Positions 44,798 through 54,518 of a DNA stretch of 64,000 bases are shown here, piece after piece (position 1 is the first letter of the stretch; every line of letters begins with the position of its first letter). A program made the translations under genes and the position numbers. A model generated the notes under the pieces. That model was not told the DNA's origin, did no database searches, and worked only from the letters and a program-made list of their open reading frames with translations. The DNA lies in NCBI RefSeq assembly GCF_014270105.1, contig NZ_JACNMF010000002.1, forward strand, positions 496,001-560,000. The letters run 5' to 3'. This DNA comes from Hyunsoonleella aquatilis. Its GTDB lineage: Bacteria > Bacteroidota > Bacteroidia > Flavobacteriales > Flavobacteriaceae.

Positions 44798-44951
44798 TAC
44801 GGCATTTTTTGGAATGTAATTGTCTGAAAATAAAACTTAAATGAATTTTATCGTATATATTTGAGCATTCGTATAATAATTATGAATGCATTCGCAATTA
44901 TTTTTCATCTTTGCGCTTTAAATATGATAACCCCAGAAATCGAATAATATT

Positions 44952-46799
44952 ATGTGCGGAATCGTTGGATATATTGGACACAGAGAGGCCTACCCCATTG
45001 TAATAGAAGGACTTAAAAGATTAGAATATAGAGGATATGACAGTGCCGGAATTGCGCTTTTTGATGGTTCGGACTTAAAAGTATCAAAGACCAAAGGAAA
45101 AGTTTCTGACTTAGAAGAAAGAGTAACTAGCGAAATAACCAAAAGTGGTAATTTAGGAATAGGGCATACGCGTTGGGCAACACACGGCGTACCTAACGAT
45201 GTCAACTCACACCCACATGTTTCCAATTCTGGAGATCTGGTTCTCATTCATAACGGTATTATTGAAAACTACGAATCCTTAAAAAAGGAATTGATTGCGA
45301 GGGGGTACACTTTCAAATCTGATACAGATACTGAAGTTTTGGTCAATTTAATAGAGGAAATAAAAACCCAAGAAAACATTAAATTGGGAAAGGCTGTACA
45401 AATTGCTCTAAACCAAGTAGTAGGAGCCTATGCCATTGCAGTATTTGACAAAAACAAACCTGAAGAAGTAGTAGTAGCCCGATTGGGAAGTCCTCTTGCC
45501 GTAGGTATCGGTGAGGACGAATTTTTCATTGCCAGTGACGCTTCACCATTTATAGAATATACTAAAAATGCGATCTATTTGGAAGATGAAGAAATGGCAA
45601 TTATTAGATTCCATAAAGGTATCAAAGTGAGAAAAATTAAAGACGATTCTTTAGTTGACCCCTATATACAGGAACTCCAGTTGAATTTAGAGCAAATTGA
45701 AAAAGGAGGTTACGACCACTTTATGCTAAAGGAAATCCATGAACAGCCCAAAGCCATAACAGACACTTATAGGGGGCGCTTGCTGAGAGATGAAGCAATT
45801 ATTAAAATGGGAGGTATTGAGGACAATATGAAAAGATTTCTCAATGCAGACCGTATAATTATTGTGGCTTGTGGCACATCATGGCATGCCGGTTTGGTAG
45901 CCGAGTACATCTTTGAGGATTTAGCTAGAATTCCCGTTGAAGTGGAGTACGCCTCAGAATTTAGATATCGAAATCCTGTTATTACCGAAAATGATGTATT
46001 GATTGCCATTTCCCAATCAGGGGAAACTGCCGATACACTTGCGGCAATTAAATTGGCAAAATCAAAAGGAGCATTTGTTTTTGGCGTCTGTAACGTTGTA
46101 GGTTCGTCAATTGCAAGAGAAACGGATGCGGGGGCCTACACCCATGCAGGGCCCGAAATTGGTGTAGCTTCCACAAAAGCGTTTACTACACAAATTACTG
46201 TTTTAACGCTTATTGCGTTACGATTGGCTCGAGCAAAAGGAACGATTTCGAGTTCTGATTTCCGTCGTCATTTACTGGAATTGGAATTGATTCCTAATAA
46301 AGTAGAAAAGGCTCTGGAGTCTGATGCCCATATTAAAATCATATCGGATATATATAAGGACGCCACGAACTTTTTGTATTTAGGGCGGGGATATAATTTC
46401 CCAGTGGCTTTAGAAGGTGCCCTCAAATTAAAGGAAATATCTTATATCCACGCGGAAGGTTATCCAGCTGCTGAAATGAAACATGGTCCTATTGCTTTGA
46501 TTGACGAAAACATGCCTATTGTAGTTATAGCCACCAAGGCAGAGCATTATGATAAGGTTGTGAGTAATATCCAAGAGATTAAATCTCGAAAAGGGAAAAT
46601 AATTGGAGTTGTTACTGAAGGTGACAGTATCGTTAGAGAACTTGCCGATCATGTTATCGAAGTGCCTGATACGCTGGAATCATTGTCCCCATTATTAACC
46701 ACTATCCCTTTACAATTACTTTCGTACCATATAGCTGTGATGCTCGACAAAAATGTGGATCAACCACGAAATCTAGCAAAATCAGTTACTGTAGAGTAA
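44952..46799 (+). CDS. glmS: glutamine--fructose-6-phosphate aminotransferase
   Basis: 615 residues, the first committed enzyme of amino-sugar synthesis, supplying glucosamine-6-phosphate for peptidoglycan and LPS. The glutaminase half starts MCGIVGYIG with catalytic Cys2 exposed after Met removal, then RLEYRGYDSAG and GHTRWATHG. Two SIS domains follow (about 285-420 and 455-600), with ACGTSWHAG and SQSGETADT. The C-terminus is PRNLAKSVTVE. The family length is 600-615. No glmS-type ribozyme sequence is recognisable in the 154-bp leader, as expected outside Firmicutes. Confidence 0.97.
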   Translation: MCGIVGYIGHREAYPIVIEGLKRLEYRGYDSAGIALFDGSDLKVSKTKGKVSDLEERVTSEITKSGNLGIGHTRWATHGVPNDVNSHPHVSNSGDLVLIHNGIIENYESLKKELIARGYTFKSDTDTEVLVNLIEEIKTQENIKLGKAVQIALNQVVGAYAIAVFDKNKPEEVVVARLGSPLAVGIGEDEFFIASDASPFIEYTKNAIYLEDEEMAIIRFHKGIKVRKIKDDSLVDPYIQELQLNLEQIEKGGYDHFMLKEIHEQPKAITDTYRGRLLRDEAIIKMGGIEDNMKRFLNADRIIIVACGTSWHAGLVAEYIFEDLARIPVEVEYASEFRYRNPVITENDVLIAISQSGETADTLAAIKLAKSKGAFVFGVCNVVGSSIARETDAGAYTHAGPEIGVASTKAFTTQITVLTLIALRLARAKGTISSSDFRRHLLELELIPNKVEKALESDAHIKIISDIYKDATNFLYLGRGYNFPVALEGALKLKEISYIHAEGYPAAEMKHGPIALIDENMPIVVIATKAEHYDKVVSNIQEIKSRKGKIIGVVTEGDSIVRELADHVIEVPDTLESLSPLLTTIPLQLLSYHIAVMLDKNVDQPRNLAKSVTVE

Positions 46800-46937
46800 A
46801 AACAATCAAGAGGTTGGACATAACGTTTTTGACCTCTTATTTTATTGTTTTGACAATTTTCACTTTCATTTTTTACTAAATGCGCAGTTTTTTAGTTACT
46901 TTTTTACTAAAAAATACTATGCGTGCATAATTTTTTA

Positions 46938-46945
46938 TATTTTTG
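46938..46945 (+). promoter_or_regulatory. -7 box (TATTTTTG) of the second TonB receptor gene
   Basis: An exact TAnnTTTG match 51 bp before the ATG at 46997. Upstream is AT-rich with two TTTTTTACTAAA repeats (46869 and 46906 region) that might be regulator sites. Confidence 0.45.
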
Positions 46946-46996
46946 GCGCACCATTCAAATTTTTTAGCCCAATAGTAACACTAATTAATAGCGTAG

Positions 46997-49840
46997 ATGA
47001 AAACAATACTCAAATGTATTTTGTTGTTATTTTGCGGTTCAGTTTATGCCCAAACAACAATCTCAGGAACCGTAACTGACGATAGCGGTCAGCCTATCCC
47101 AGGAGCCAATATTATAATAGTTGGCACTTCCTCAGGGACGGTAACCGACTTCGACGGTGGTTTTACTTTAACTTCGAATCAAAATCCACCATTTACTATT
47201 CAGGCAAGTAGTGTCGGTTTTGAATCCGCAACACAAGAAGTAACCTCGGATGGCCAAAAATTCGACCTCGTATTAACTGAAGGGACTTCACTTGACGAGG
47301 TAGTAATTTCCGCCTCGCGGACACCCGAGCGAATTTTCGAATCGCCGGTAACCATTGAGCGTTTCGGTTTAAAAGAAATTAAAAATACTGCGGCAGCCGA
47401 ATTCTATGATGGCCTTGAAAATCTAAAAGGTGTAGATATCAACACAAACAGTTTAACTTTCAAATCGATCAATACCAGAGGTTTTGCCACATTTGCCAAT
47501 ACACGTTTTATGCAACTTGTGGATGGTATGGACAACGCGGCTCCATTACTGAACTTTCCTCTCGGGAACTTACTCGGAATGATTGAAACCGATGTGCAAA
47601 GTGTCGAATTATTGCCCGGAGCCGCTTCAGCACTCTACGGCGCTAACGCTTTTAACGGTATTCTGTTTATGCGCAGTAAAAATCCTTTTGACCATGCAGG
47701 AATCAGTGGATATTATAAGTATGGGATGACTTCGCAGGAAGCCGCTGGAGATAACCAGTATATTGATTATGGTATACGTGCTGCCCATAAATTTAGTGAT
47801 AAGTTCGCCGCCAAAATCAACTTTAGCTACCTTCAAGGTACGGACTGGGTAGCAAATGATACGAGAGGAAAGGACAGGACAACTTCTATCGTAAACCCAA
47901 ATAGTACAAGGGAGAATGATATTGATTACGATGGGGTTAATGTTTATGGTGATTTAGCATCAAGTAATATTGCAAACGTGGCACAAATCCTTGCAGATTT
48001 AGGACGATTGCCAAACCCTGCACTTGCCAACTTAGTCCCTTCCGTAAATGTCAGCAGAACAGGCTATGCTGAATCAGATTTAACAGATTATGATGCCAAA
48101 AGCATCAAAGCAGATTGGGGCCTTTACTATCGACCTTGGGGCAATGATTTTGAAATACAATATGTTGGTAAAATAGGTTCCGGCGCTACTATCTACCAAG
48201 GGTCCAACAGATATCAAATCAAGGATTTCTTTTTACAACAACACAAAATAGAGGTGAAAAACGACAACTTTTTTGTGAGGGGCTACATCACTCGGGAAAA
48301 TGCTGGAAACTCCTACGATATGGTATTTACCGGTTTGAACATCAACAGAAAATGGAAGTCAGATGAGCAATGGTTTGGTGAATATACCGGGGCATTTATA
48401 GAAGGTACTCTGGCTGGTTTAACAGCAGATGAAGCCCACGCCCAAGCACGAGCTGTAGCTGATACTGGAAGATTTGAACCAGGTACTCCTGAATTCCAGC
48501 AGGCTTTTAATACGGTAACATCCGACCCAGATGTATTAACAGGAAGTCAACTGAGAGACCAATCTAAACTAAATCACGTTGATGCTAATTATAATTTTGG
48601 GCACTTAATCGATTGGGCAGAAATTCAAGTTGGTGGGTCTTATAGAAATTATGAATTGAATTCCTTTGGATCTATTTATACGGATAAATTAAGTTCCATT
48701 CCTTATTCCGAGGTTGGAGTTTACACACAACTTCAAAAGAAGTTCTTGGAGGACGAACGTTTAAAAGTTACGGCATCTATCCGATATGATAAATCTGAAC
48801 TTTTTGATCCTTTTTTCTCTCCGAGAGTATCTTTCGGCTATAATATAGGTGATGACGAAAATCATAACATAAGGGCATCGTTCCAAACGGGTTTTAGAAA
48901 TCCAGATACGCAATCCCTTTATATTGGATTTGATGTAGGGCCGATTATTTTATTGGGAGGTGCAAATGACAATCCCCAAAGGGATATTAGAACCAGAAGC
49001 GGAGCGGACATTTCACCTACCGGCCAAGCCATTTTAGGCACGAATAGTTTTACTTATGACGCTACTGGCGCTTATAATAATTCTTTTACCCGAAGTTCAG
49101 TTACGGCATTCAGCCAATCGCAAAACCCAGCCGATTTACAAATTGCAAATCCAGAATTGGTAAAGCCTGAGCAGGTTACTTCTATCGAGGTAGGTTATAG
49201 AGGTAAGGTTGACAAAGTTGTTATCGATTTGAGTGCGTATCACAATAGGTACAAAGATTTTATTACATCTGTAGATGTTATTAGTCCTTTTTATGGTGAC
49301 GTACAATTATCGGAAACGTTTCCGGTAAACGGTACACCTACCCCCCTTTCGGTTATTGCCTTGGCCAATGAAGATTTTCAAGCTTATAGGGCTAATACAA
49401 ATACCACGGCAGATGTTAGCTCATGGGGTGCTTCTGTGGGTGTTACAACTAAAGTCTTTGGTGATTTTGATTTAGGTGCAAACTATACCTATGCTCGCTT
49501 AGACTTTGACCGTGCGGCAAATCCTGATTTCCAGACAAACTTCAATACCCCTGAGCACAAGTTTAAAGCTACTTTCGGAAATACGGATCTTTTCAAAAAC
49601 TTTGGCTTTAATGTGGCGTGGAGATGGAGCGATAATTACGTCTGGGAAGCCACATTCCTAACGGCTGATGTGCCGGCGTACCATGTACTGGATGCCCAAA
49701 TTAATTTTAGGGTTCCAAAAATTAAATCTCAGTTTAAGGCAGGCGCAACAAACCTTTTGGGGGATGAATATTTCACAGCAGCGGGAACTGGACGTATCGG
49801 TTCCCAATATTATGTTTCATGGATAATTAATAACTTATAG
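46997..49840 (+). CDS. TonB-dependent receptor paired with a GDSL lipoprotein
   Basis: 947 residues: signal peptide (1-18, SVYAQ), carboxypeptidase-regulatory-like domain (about 20-105, GTVTDDSGQPIPGANI, DFDGGFTL), plug domain (about 110-235, with LKGVDINTN, INTRGFATF, LLPGAASALYGANAFNGIL) and a large barrel to residue 947. The C-terminus (YYVSWIINNL) ends in Leu rather than an aromatic residue. A GDSL lipoprotein follows 1 bp after the stop, so the pair is translationally linked; the arrangement parallels SusC-SusD but with an esterase-type lipoprotein in place of SusD. Lipid or ester-linked substrates are a reasonable guess, not shown. Confidence 0.9.
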   Translation: MKTILKCILLLFCGSVYAQTTISGTVTDDSGQPIPGANIIIVGTSSGTVTDFDGGFTLTSNQNPPFTIQASSVGFESATQEVTSDGQKFDLVLTEGTSLDEVVISASRTPERIFESPVTIERFGLKEIKNTAAAEFYDGLENLKGVDINTNSLTFKSINTRGFATFANTRFMQLVDGMDNAAPLLNFPLGNLLGMIETDVQSVELLPGAASALYGANAFNGILFMRSKNPFDHAGISGYYKYGMTSQEAAGDNQYIDYGIRAAHKFSDKFAAKINFSYLQGTDWVANDTRGKDRTTSIVNPNSTRENDIDYDGVNVYGDLASSNIANVAQILADLGRLPNPALANLVPSVNVSRTGYAESDLTDYDAKSIKADWGLYYRPWGNDFEIQYVGKIGSGATIYQGSNRYQIKDFFLQQHKIEVKNDNFFVRGYITRENAGNSYDMVFTGLNINRKWKSDEQWFGEYTGAFIEGTLAGLTADEAHAQARAVADTGRFEPGTPEFQQAFNTVTSDPDVLTGSQLRDQSKLNHVDANYNFGHLIDWAEIQVGGSYRNYELNSFGSIYTDKLSSIPYSEVGVYTQLQKKFLEDERLKVTASIRYDKSELFDPFFSPRVSFGYNIGDDENHNIRASFQTGFRNPDTQSLYIGFDVGPIILLGGANDNPQRDIRTRSGADISPTGQAILGTNSFTYDATGAYNNSFTRSSVTAFSQSQNPADLQIANPELVKPEQVTSIEVGYRGKVDKVVIDLSAYHNRYKDFITSVDVISPFYGDVQLSETFPVNGTPTPLSVIALANEDFQAYRANTNTTADVSSWGASVGVTTKVFGDFDLGANYTYARLDFDRAANPDFQTNFNTPEHKFKATFGNTDLFKNFGFNVAWRWSDNYVWEATFLTADVPAYHVLDAQINFRVPKIKSQFKAGATNLLGDEYFTAAGTGRIGSQYYVSWIINNL

Positions 49841-49841
49841 G

Positions 49842-51515
49842 ATGATGACTTCAAATTTTAAATATATATGGCTATTTACACTTCTCTTAGGGTTCTTATC
49901 CTGCGAGGAAGTTCAAGATATTATTCCTGAAGAGGAAATGCTCCCCGAGTTGACAGCGGGCTCTGCTGATTTTTCAAACTATGTTGCCGTTGGAGCCTCT
50001 TTTACAGCTGGTTTTACTGATAACGGTTTATTTATAGCCGCCCAAGAGAATTCTTTCCCAAATACCTTGTCAAAGCAATTTGCAAAAATTGGGGGTGGGG
50101 AATTCAAACAGCCACTAATGAACGACAACACCGGTGGGATTTTAGCAGGAGGCAATGTAGTACGAGGGTATCGTTTTATTTTTAATCCCAATATCCCAGG
50201 GCCTCAGGCGGTGGATCAATTTTTGGCAAACCTTGGTGCCCCAGTGCCACCGATAACTACCGAAGCAACTACTAATATAGGTAGTGATTTTAATAATTTT
50301 GGAATACCCGGAGCTAAAAGTTTTCATTTAGTAACCCCTGGTTATGGGGCTTTTAATCCATTTTATACAAGGATTGCTTCTTCTCCAGGCGCTACCGTTT
50401 TAGGAGATGCCATGGCACAAAACCCAACCTTCTTTACGCTATCGGAAGTAGGCGGCAATGATGTTTTAGGCTATGCCATAGCTGGAGGCGATGGTGTCGA
50501 CCAAACTGGAAATTTAAACCCAGCATCTTATGGCGTTACTGATATTACGGATCCCAATGTATTTGCCCAAACCTTTAACGCTATGGTAACAACTTTAACG
50601 GCAGGAGGTGCCAAAGGCGTAGTTACTAATGTGCCAGATATTACGGATTTGCCACATTTTACAACAGTGCCACACAATCCTTTGGATCCAACGACCAACG
50701 CAGAATTAAAGGCACAAATAACTTTACTAAATACAATTTATGGCGCTTTGAATGGTGTTTATGCCTTTTTAGAATCTCAGGGTGAGATAGATAATGCTGC
50801 TGAACGTAGTATAATTTTTTCAGAAACTGCAACAAATGCAGTAGTGATTATTGATGAGAATCTAGATGATATTTCGGCTCAAATTACAGGAACTTTAAGT
50901 GCAAACCCAGCTTTTCCAGCCTTCGTACAATCCTTCGGATTACCAGCACAAGCAGCACCTTTAGTTGCCGGACTGCTAGGTTCCAGATATGGCCAATCGC
51001 GACAGGCTACAGAAAATGATTTGCTTGTACTTACAAGTTCCACAGTAATAGGTACGGTTAATACAACTTCGGTTGCAGGATTGGTGCAATTTGGGTTGCC
51101 ACAACAATTGGCAGGACAGCTCTCCGCAGAAGGCATAACGTTCCCTTTGGAAGATAAATGGGTAATTACACCTGAGGAACAAATGGCCATCACTATGGCT
51201 ACGGATAGTTATAATGCCACTATTGCAGGCGTAGCGAATTCCAATGATAACATCGCCTTAGTGGATCTCAATGCCGAGCTTAAACAGGCGGCTACCACGG
51301 GAATAAACTTTGACGGCTTTAACCTTACCGCCGATTTGGTTACCGGCGGTGCCATTGGACTGGACGGTATTCATTTAACTGGACGGGGCTATGCATTTAT
51401 GGCCAATAAATTTTTGGAAGCTATCGATGAAGCATTTGGCTCCAACTTTATTGCTTCGGGCAATATTGCCAAAGCCAATAGTTTTCCAACAAATTACTCA
51501 CCAACTCTGCAATAG
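49842..51515 (+). CDS. SGNH/GDSL-type lipoprotein hydrolase
   Basis: 557 residues. A lipoprotein signal ends LLGFLSC (Cys21). The SGNH block I is VAVGASFTAG (48-57, Ser53 in GxSx form), the Gly block is in FGIPGAKSFH, the Asn block is SEVGGNDVLGYA, and the closing DxxH is GLDGIHLTGRGY (about 510-521). All four catalytic or oxyanion blocks are present, so it should be an active esterase or lipase on the cell envelope. A large insert separates blocks compared with minimal GDSL enzymes (about 200-250 residues). It is followed by a clear terminator. Confidence 0.87.
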   Translation: MMTSNFKYIWLFTLLLGFLSCEEVQDIIPEEEMLPELTAGSADFSNYVAVGASFTAGFTDNGLFIAAQENSFPNTLSKQFAKIGGGEFKQPLMNDNTGGILAGGNVVRGYRFIFNPNIPGPQAVDQFLANLGAPVPPITTEATTNIGSDFNNFGIPGAKSFHLVTPGYGAFNPFYTRIASSPGATVLGDAMAQNPTFFTLSEVGGNDVLGYAIAGGDGVDQTGNLNPASYGVTDITDPNVFAQTFNAMVTTLTAGGAKGVVTNVPDITDLPHFTTVPHNPLDPTTNAELKAQITLLNTIYGALNGVYAFLESQGEIDNAAERSIIFSETATNAVVIIDENLDDISAQITGTLSANPAFPAFVQSFGLPAQAAPLVAGLLGSRYGQSRQATENDLLVLTSSTVIGTVNTTSVAGLVQFGLPQQLAGQLSAEGITFPLEDKWVITPEEQMAITMATDSYNATIAGVANSNDNIALVDLNAELKQAATTGINFDGFNLTADLVTGGAIGLDGIHLTGRGYAFMANKFLEAIDEAFGSNFIASGNIAKANSFPTNYSPTLQ

Positions 51516-51536
51516 ATTCAAAATTCTAAAAATAGA

Positions 51537-51570
51537 AAAGCACTTTCAGTATTTTGAGAGTGCTTTTTTT
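51537..51570 (+). terminator. Rho-independent terminator after the GDSL lipoprotein gene
   Basis: AAAGCACT (51537-51544) pairs with AGTGCTTT (51559-51566), with extra pairing toward the loop, and is followed by a run of T. Confidence 0.88.
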
Positions 51571-51700
51571 ATATTCCAAAATTCCATCCGATAAAACTAG
51601 AAATTCTTAAAATTTTAAGGAATTCATAATCGGATTGATTAAAAGTACCAGAACCTTTTACAAATATCTTCAAATGCATATCATATTTTACCAAAAGTTG

Positions 51701-51708
51701 TATTTTTG
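51701..51708 (+). promoter_or_regulatory. -7 box (TATTTTTG) of sucA
   Basis: An exact TAnnTTTG match 38 bp before the sucA ATG. No clear -33 TTG at 17-23 bp. Confidence 0.5.
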
Positions 51709-51746
51709 AAGAATATTTTTTCTCGAAGCGATAGCATCAAAAAATA

Positions 51747-54488
51747 ATGGATAAATTTTCCTTTTTAAACGCCGCACATACCGCATATTTTGCGGATTTA
51801 TATGAGCAATATTTGAAAAATCCCGATAGTGTTGAACCCAGTTGGAGAGCCTTTTTTCAAGGTTATGATTTTGGCTCTGAAAACTATGGCCTTGACGGTG
51901 AGATTGTAGAAGGCGTTACAACACAAATCCCCGAGCACATTCAAAAAGAATTCCAGGTAGCCCGTTTAATTGACGGCTACAGGGGGCGGGGGCATCTGTT
52001 TACAAAAACCAATCCAGTTAGGGATCGAAGGTCCTATTCACCTACTTTGGGCATCGAAAATTTCGGCCTCTCCGAAAACGATTTAGATACAGTTTTTAAT
52101 GCAGGTGAAGTTTTAGGGATTGGTCCCCAAACACTTAGGATAATCATTGCGCATCTTGACAGTATTTACTGTGACTCCATTGGTGTGGAGTACATGTACC
52201 TTAGAAATCCTGAGGTGATAAAATGGTGGCAGGACAAGCTAAACGTCAACGACAATCATCCAAACTATTCCGCAGAAACCAAAAAATACATCCTTTCAAA
52301 ATTGAACCAAGCGGTAAATTTTGAAAACTTTTTGCAAACCAAATACGTAGGCCAAAAACGATTTTCGTTGGAAGGTGGTGAGTCGTTAATTCCGGCTATC
52401 AGTAATACATTGTATATGGCCGTTGAAAAATATGGTGTAAAGGAATGTGTACTGGGGATGGCGCACCGCGGAAGATTGTCCACATTAGTCAATATTTTTA
52501 GAAAGCCAATGCGAGAGCTGTTTAGTGAGTTTGAAGGCAAAGATTTTGAGGATGAAAATATTGATGGTGATGTTAAGTACCATTTAGGATTAACATTGGA
52601 TAAAACCTATCAAAATGGTAAGTCCATAAAAATGAATTTAGTGCCGAATCCATCGCACTTAGAAACAGTTGGCCCAGTGGCCGAGGGAATTACACGTGCC
52701 AAAATCGATGCCGATTATGGTGGAGATGATTCTAAAATTCTACCAATCCTTGTGCATGGTGATGCTGCCGTCGCCGGGCAGGGTATCGTTTATGAAGTAG
52801 CTCAAATGAGTCAGTTAAACGGCTATAAAACTGGTGGTACCGTGCATATTGTTGTAAACAACCAGATAGGGTTTACTACAAATTATCTTGACGCCCGTTC
52901 TAGTACCTACTGCACAGATGTTGCAAAAGTAACATTATCCCCGGTGATGCACGTTAATTCAGATGATGCAGAAGCTGTTGTGCATGCCGTGGAAATGGCT
53001 CTGGACTACAGAATGCGCTATAAAAAAGATGTATACATTGATTTATTGGGCTATAGAAAATATGGGCATAATGAAGGTGATGAGCCTCGATTTACACAAC
53101 CCAATTTATATAAAAATATTTCCAAACACCCCAACCCTTTCAAGATATATTCGGATAAGCTCATCGCTGAAAATACGATAGATAAAACTTACTCCGATGC
53201 CATCGTTGCAGAATTCAAAAACACTTTGGAAAGTGAATACGAAAAGGCCAAAGAAGCTGAGTCTTCCAAAGTAAGGGAGTTTATGCAGGAACGCTGGAAT
53301 GGTTTCGAACGAAAAGGCATAGAAGCCATGTTGGAAAGTGAGGATACAACCTACGGGGAAGATGAATTAAAATATATTTCAAAATTAGTTTCAACAGTTC
53401 CTGAGGGCGTCAAGTTTTTGCGCAAAGCAGAACGTATTTTAGAAGGGCGCGCCAAAATGGTATTTGAAACCGACACTTTGGATTGGGGGATGGCAGAAAC
53501 TCTGGCATATGGTAGTCTGTTGGAGGAAGGTTACAACGTGCGTATATCAGGTCAGGATGTGGAGCGAGGGACCTTTAGCCATCGTCATGCCATTTTACGT
53601 GATGTGATTTCTGAGGAACGGGTCAATCTATTGAATACCAACCCAAACAACAAAGGCCATATGGAAATCTATAATTCATTTTTGTCGGAATATGGCGTAC
53701 TTGGTTTTGACTATGGTTATGCTATGGCCAACCCAAATACATTGACCATTTGGGAAGCGCAGTTTGGCGATTTTAGCAATGGTGCACAAATTATTTTTGA
53801 CCAGTATTTATCGGCGGCCGAGGACAAGTGGAAAGCACAAAATGGTATTGTAGTTTTACTACCACATGGCTATGAAGGACAGGGTTCGGAGCACTCATCC
53901 GCAAGGATGGAACGCTATTTACAATTGTGCGGCAACGACAATATGATTGTTGCCGATTGCACCACTCCTGCTAACATGTTTCATTTATTAAGACGACAAA
54001 TGAAACGCGGTTTCAGGAAACCTCTCATCGTTTTCACACCTAAAAGTTTATTGCGACACCCAAAAGCAGTGTCTTCTATCGGTGAATTGGCAAATGGTAC
54101 GTTTCAAGAAGTTATCGATGATACTATTGACCCAAAAAGGGTTGAAAAATTAGTGTTTTGTACCGGTAAATTTTATTACGATTTATTGGCGAAACGCGAG
54201 GAGTTGGATACTTCCAATATTGCTTTAGTGAGGATTGAACAGCTGTTCCCTTTACATCTCGAAAACATTCAAAAGGTTATTGAAAGATACCCAAACGTGA
54301 AGCGTTATGTATGGGCTCAGGAAGAACCTGAAAATATGGGTGCCTGGAGTTATTTGTTGCAACGTATGAGTTTGGTGAAATTAGAAGTAAATTCCAGACC
54401 GTTTAATTCGGTACCTGCACCAGGTTCTAGCACAAGGGATAAGGCGCGACAGCAAAAGGTTATCAATACAGTTTTTGATATAAAATAA
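51747..54488 (+). CDS. sucA: 2-oxoglutarate dehydrogenase E1 component
   Basis: A 913-residue thiamine-diphosphate enzyme that decarboxylates 2-oxoglutarate in the TCA cycle. The N-terminal E2-binding peptide FSFLNAAHTAYFADLYEQYL is followed by the E1 core with GMAHRGRLSTLVN (catalytic His), PNPSHLE, HGDAAVAGQG (ThDP/Mg region) and, in the second half, SGQDVERGTFSHRHA, LPHGYEGQGSEHSSARMERYLQL and PKSLLRHP. The length is near E. coli SucA (933). It is followed 30 bp later by sucB; the E3 gene (lpd) is not adjacent. Confidence 0.97.
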   Translation: MDKFSFLNAAHTAYFADLYEQYLKNPDSVEPSWRAFFQGYDFGSENYGLDGEIVEGVTTQIPEHIQKEFQVARLIDGYRGRGHLFTKTNPVRDRRSYSPTLGIENFGLSENDLDTVFNAGEVLGIGPQTLRIIIAHLDSIYCDSIGVEYMYLRNPEVIKWWQDKLNVNDNHPNYSAETKKYILSKLNQAVNFENFLQTKYVGQKRFSLEGGESLIPAISNTLYMAVEKYGVKECVLGMAHRGRLSTLVNIFRKPMRELFSEFEGKDFEDENIDGDVKYHLGLTLDKTYQNGKSIKMNLVPNPSHLETVGPVAEGITRAKIDADYGGDDSKILPILVHGDAAVAGQGIVYEVAQMSQLNGYKTGGTVHIVVNNQIGFTTNYLDARSSTYCTDVAKVTLSPVMHVNSDDAEAVVHAVEMALDYRMRYKKDVYIDLLGYRKYGHNEGDEPRFTQPNLYKNISKHPNPFKIYSDKLIAENTIDKTYSDAIVAEFKNTLESEYEKAKEAESSKVREFMQERWNGFERKGIEAMLESEDTTYGEDELKYISKLVSTVPEGVKFLRKAERILEGRAKMVFETDTLDWGMAETLAYGSLLEEGYNVRISGQDVERGTFSHRHAILRDVISEERVNLLNTNPNNKGHMEIYNSFLSEYGVLGFDYGYAMANPNTLTIWEAQFGDFSNGAQIIFDQYLSAAEDKWKAQNGIVVLLPHGYEGQGSEHSSARMERYLQLCGNDNMIVADCTTPANMFHLLRRQMKRGFRKPLIVFTPKSLLRHPKAVSSIGELANGTFQEVIDDTIDPKRVEKLVFCTGKFYYDLLAKREELDTSNIALVRIEQLFPLHLENIQKVIERYPNVKRYVWAQEEPENMGAWSYLLQRMSLVKLEVNSRPFNSVPAPGSSTRDKARQQKVINTVFDIK

Positions 54489-54518
54489 TTTAAAGAATAC
54501 AATTAAAGTTATACACAC

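Noticed and set aside
44798-44951. Possible glmS ribozyme or riboswitch in the glmS leader
   Set aside because: No catalytic core resembling the Firmicutes ribozyme was found and the leader is plain AT-rich sequence.
49842-51515. SusD-like lipoprotein after the TonB receptor
   Set aside because: The protein shows the four SGNH/GDSL blocks and no SusD TPR pattern, so it was reassigned to the GDSL family.
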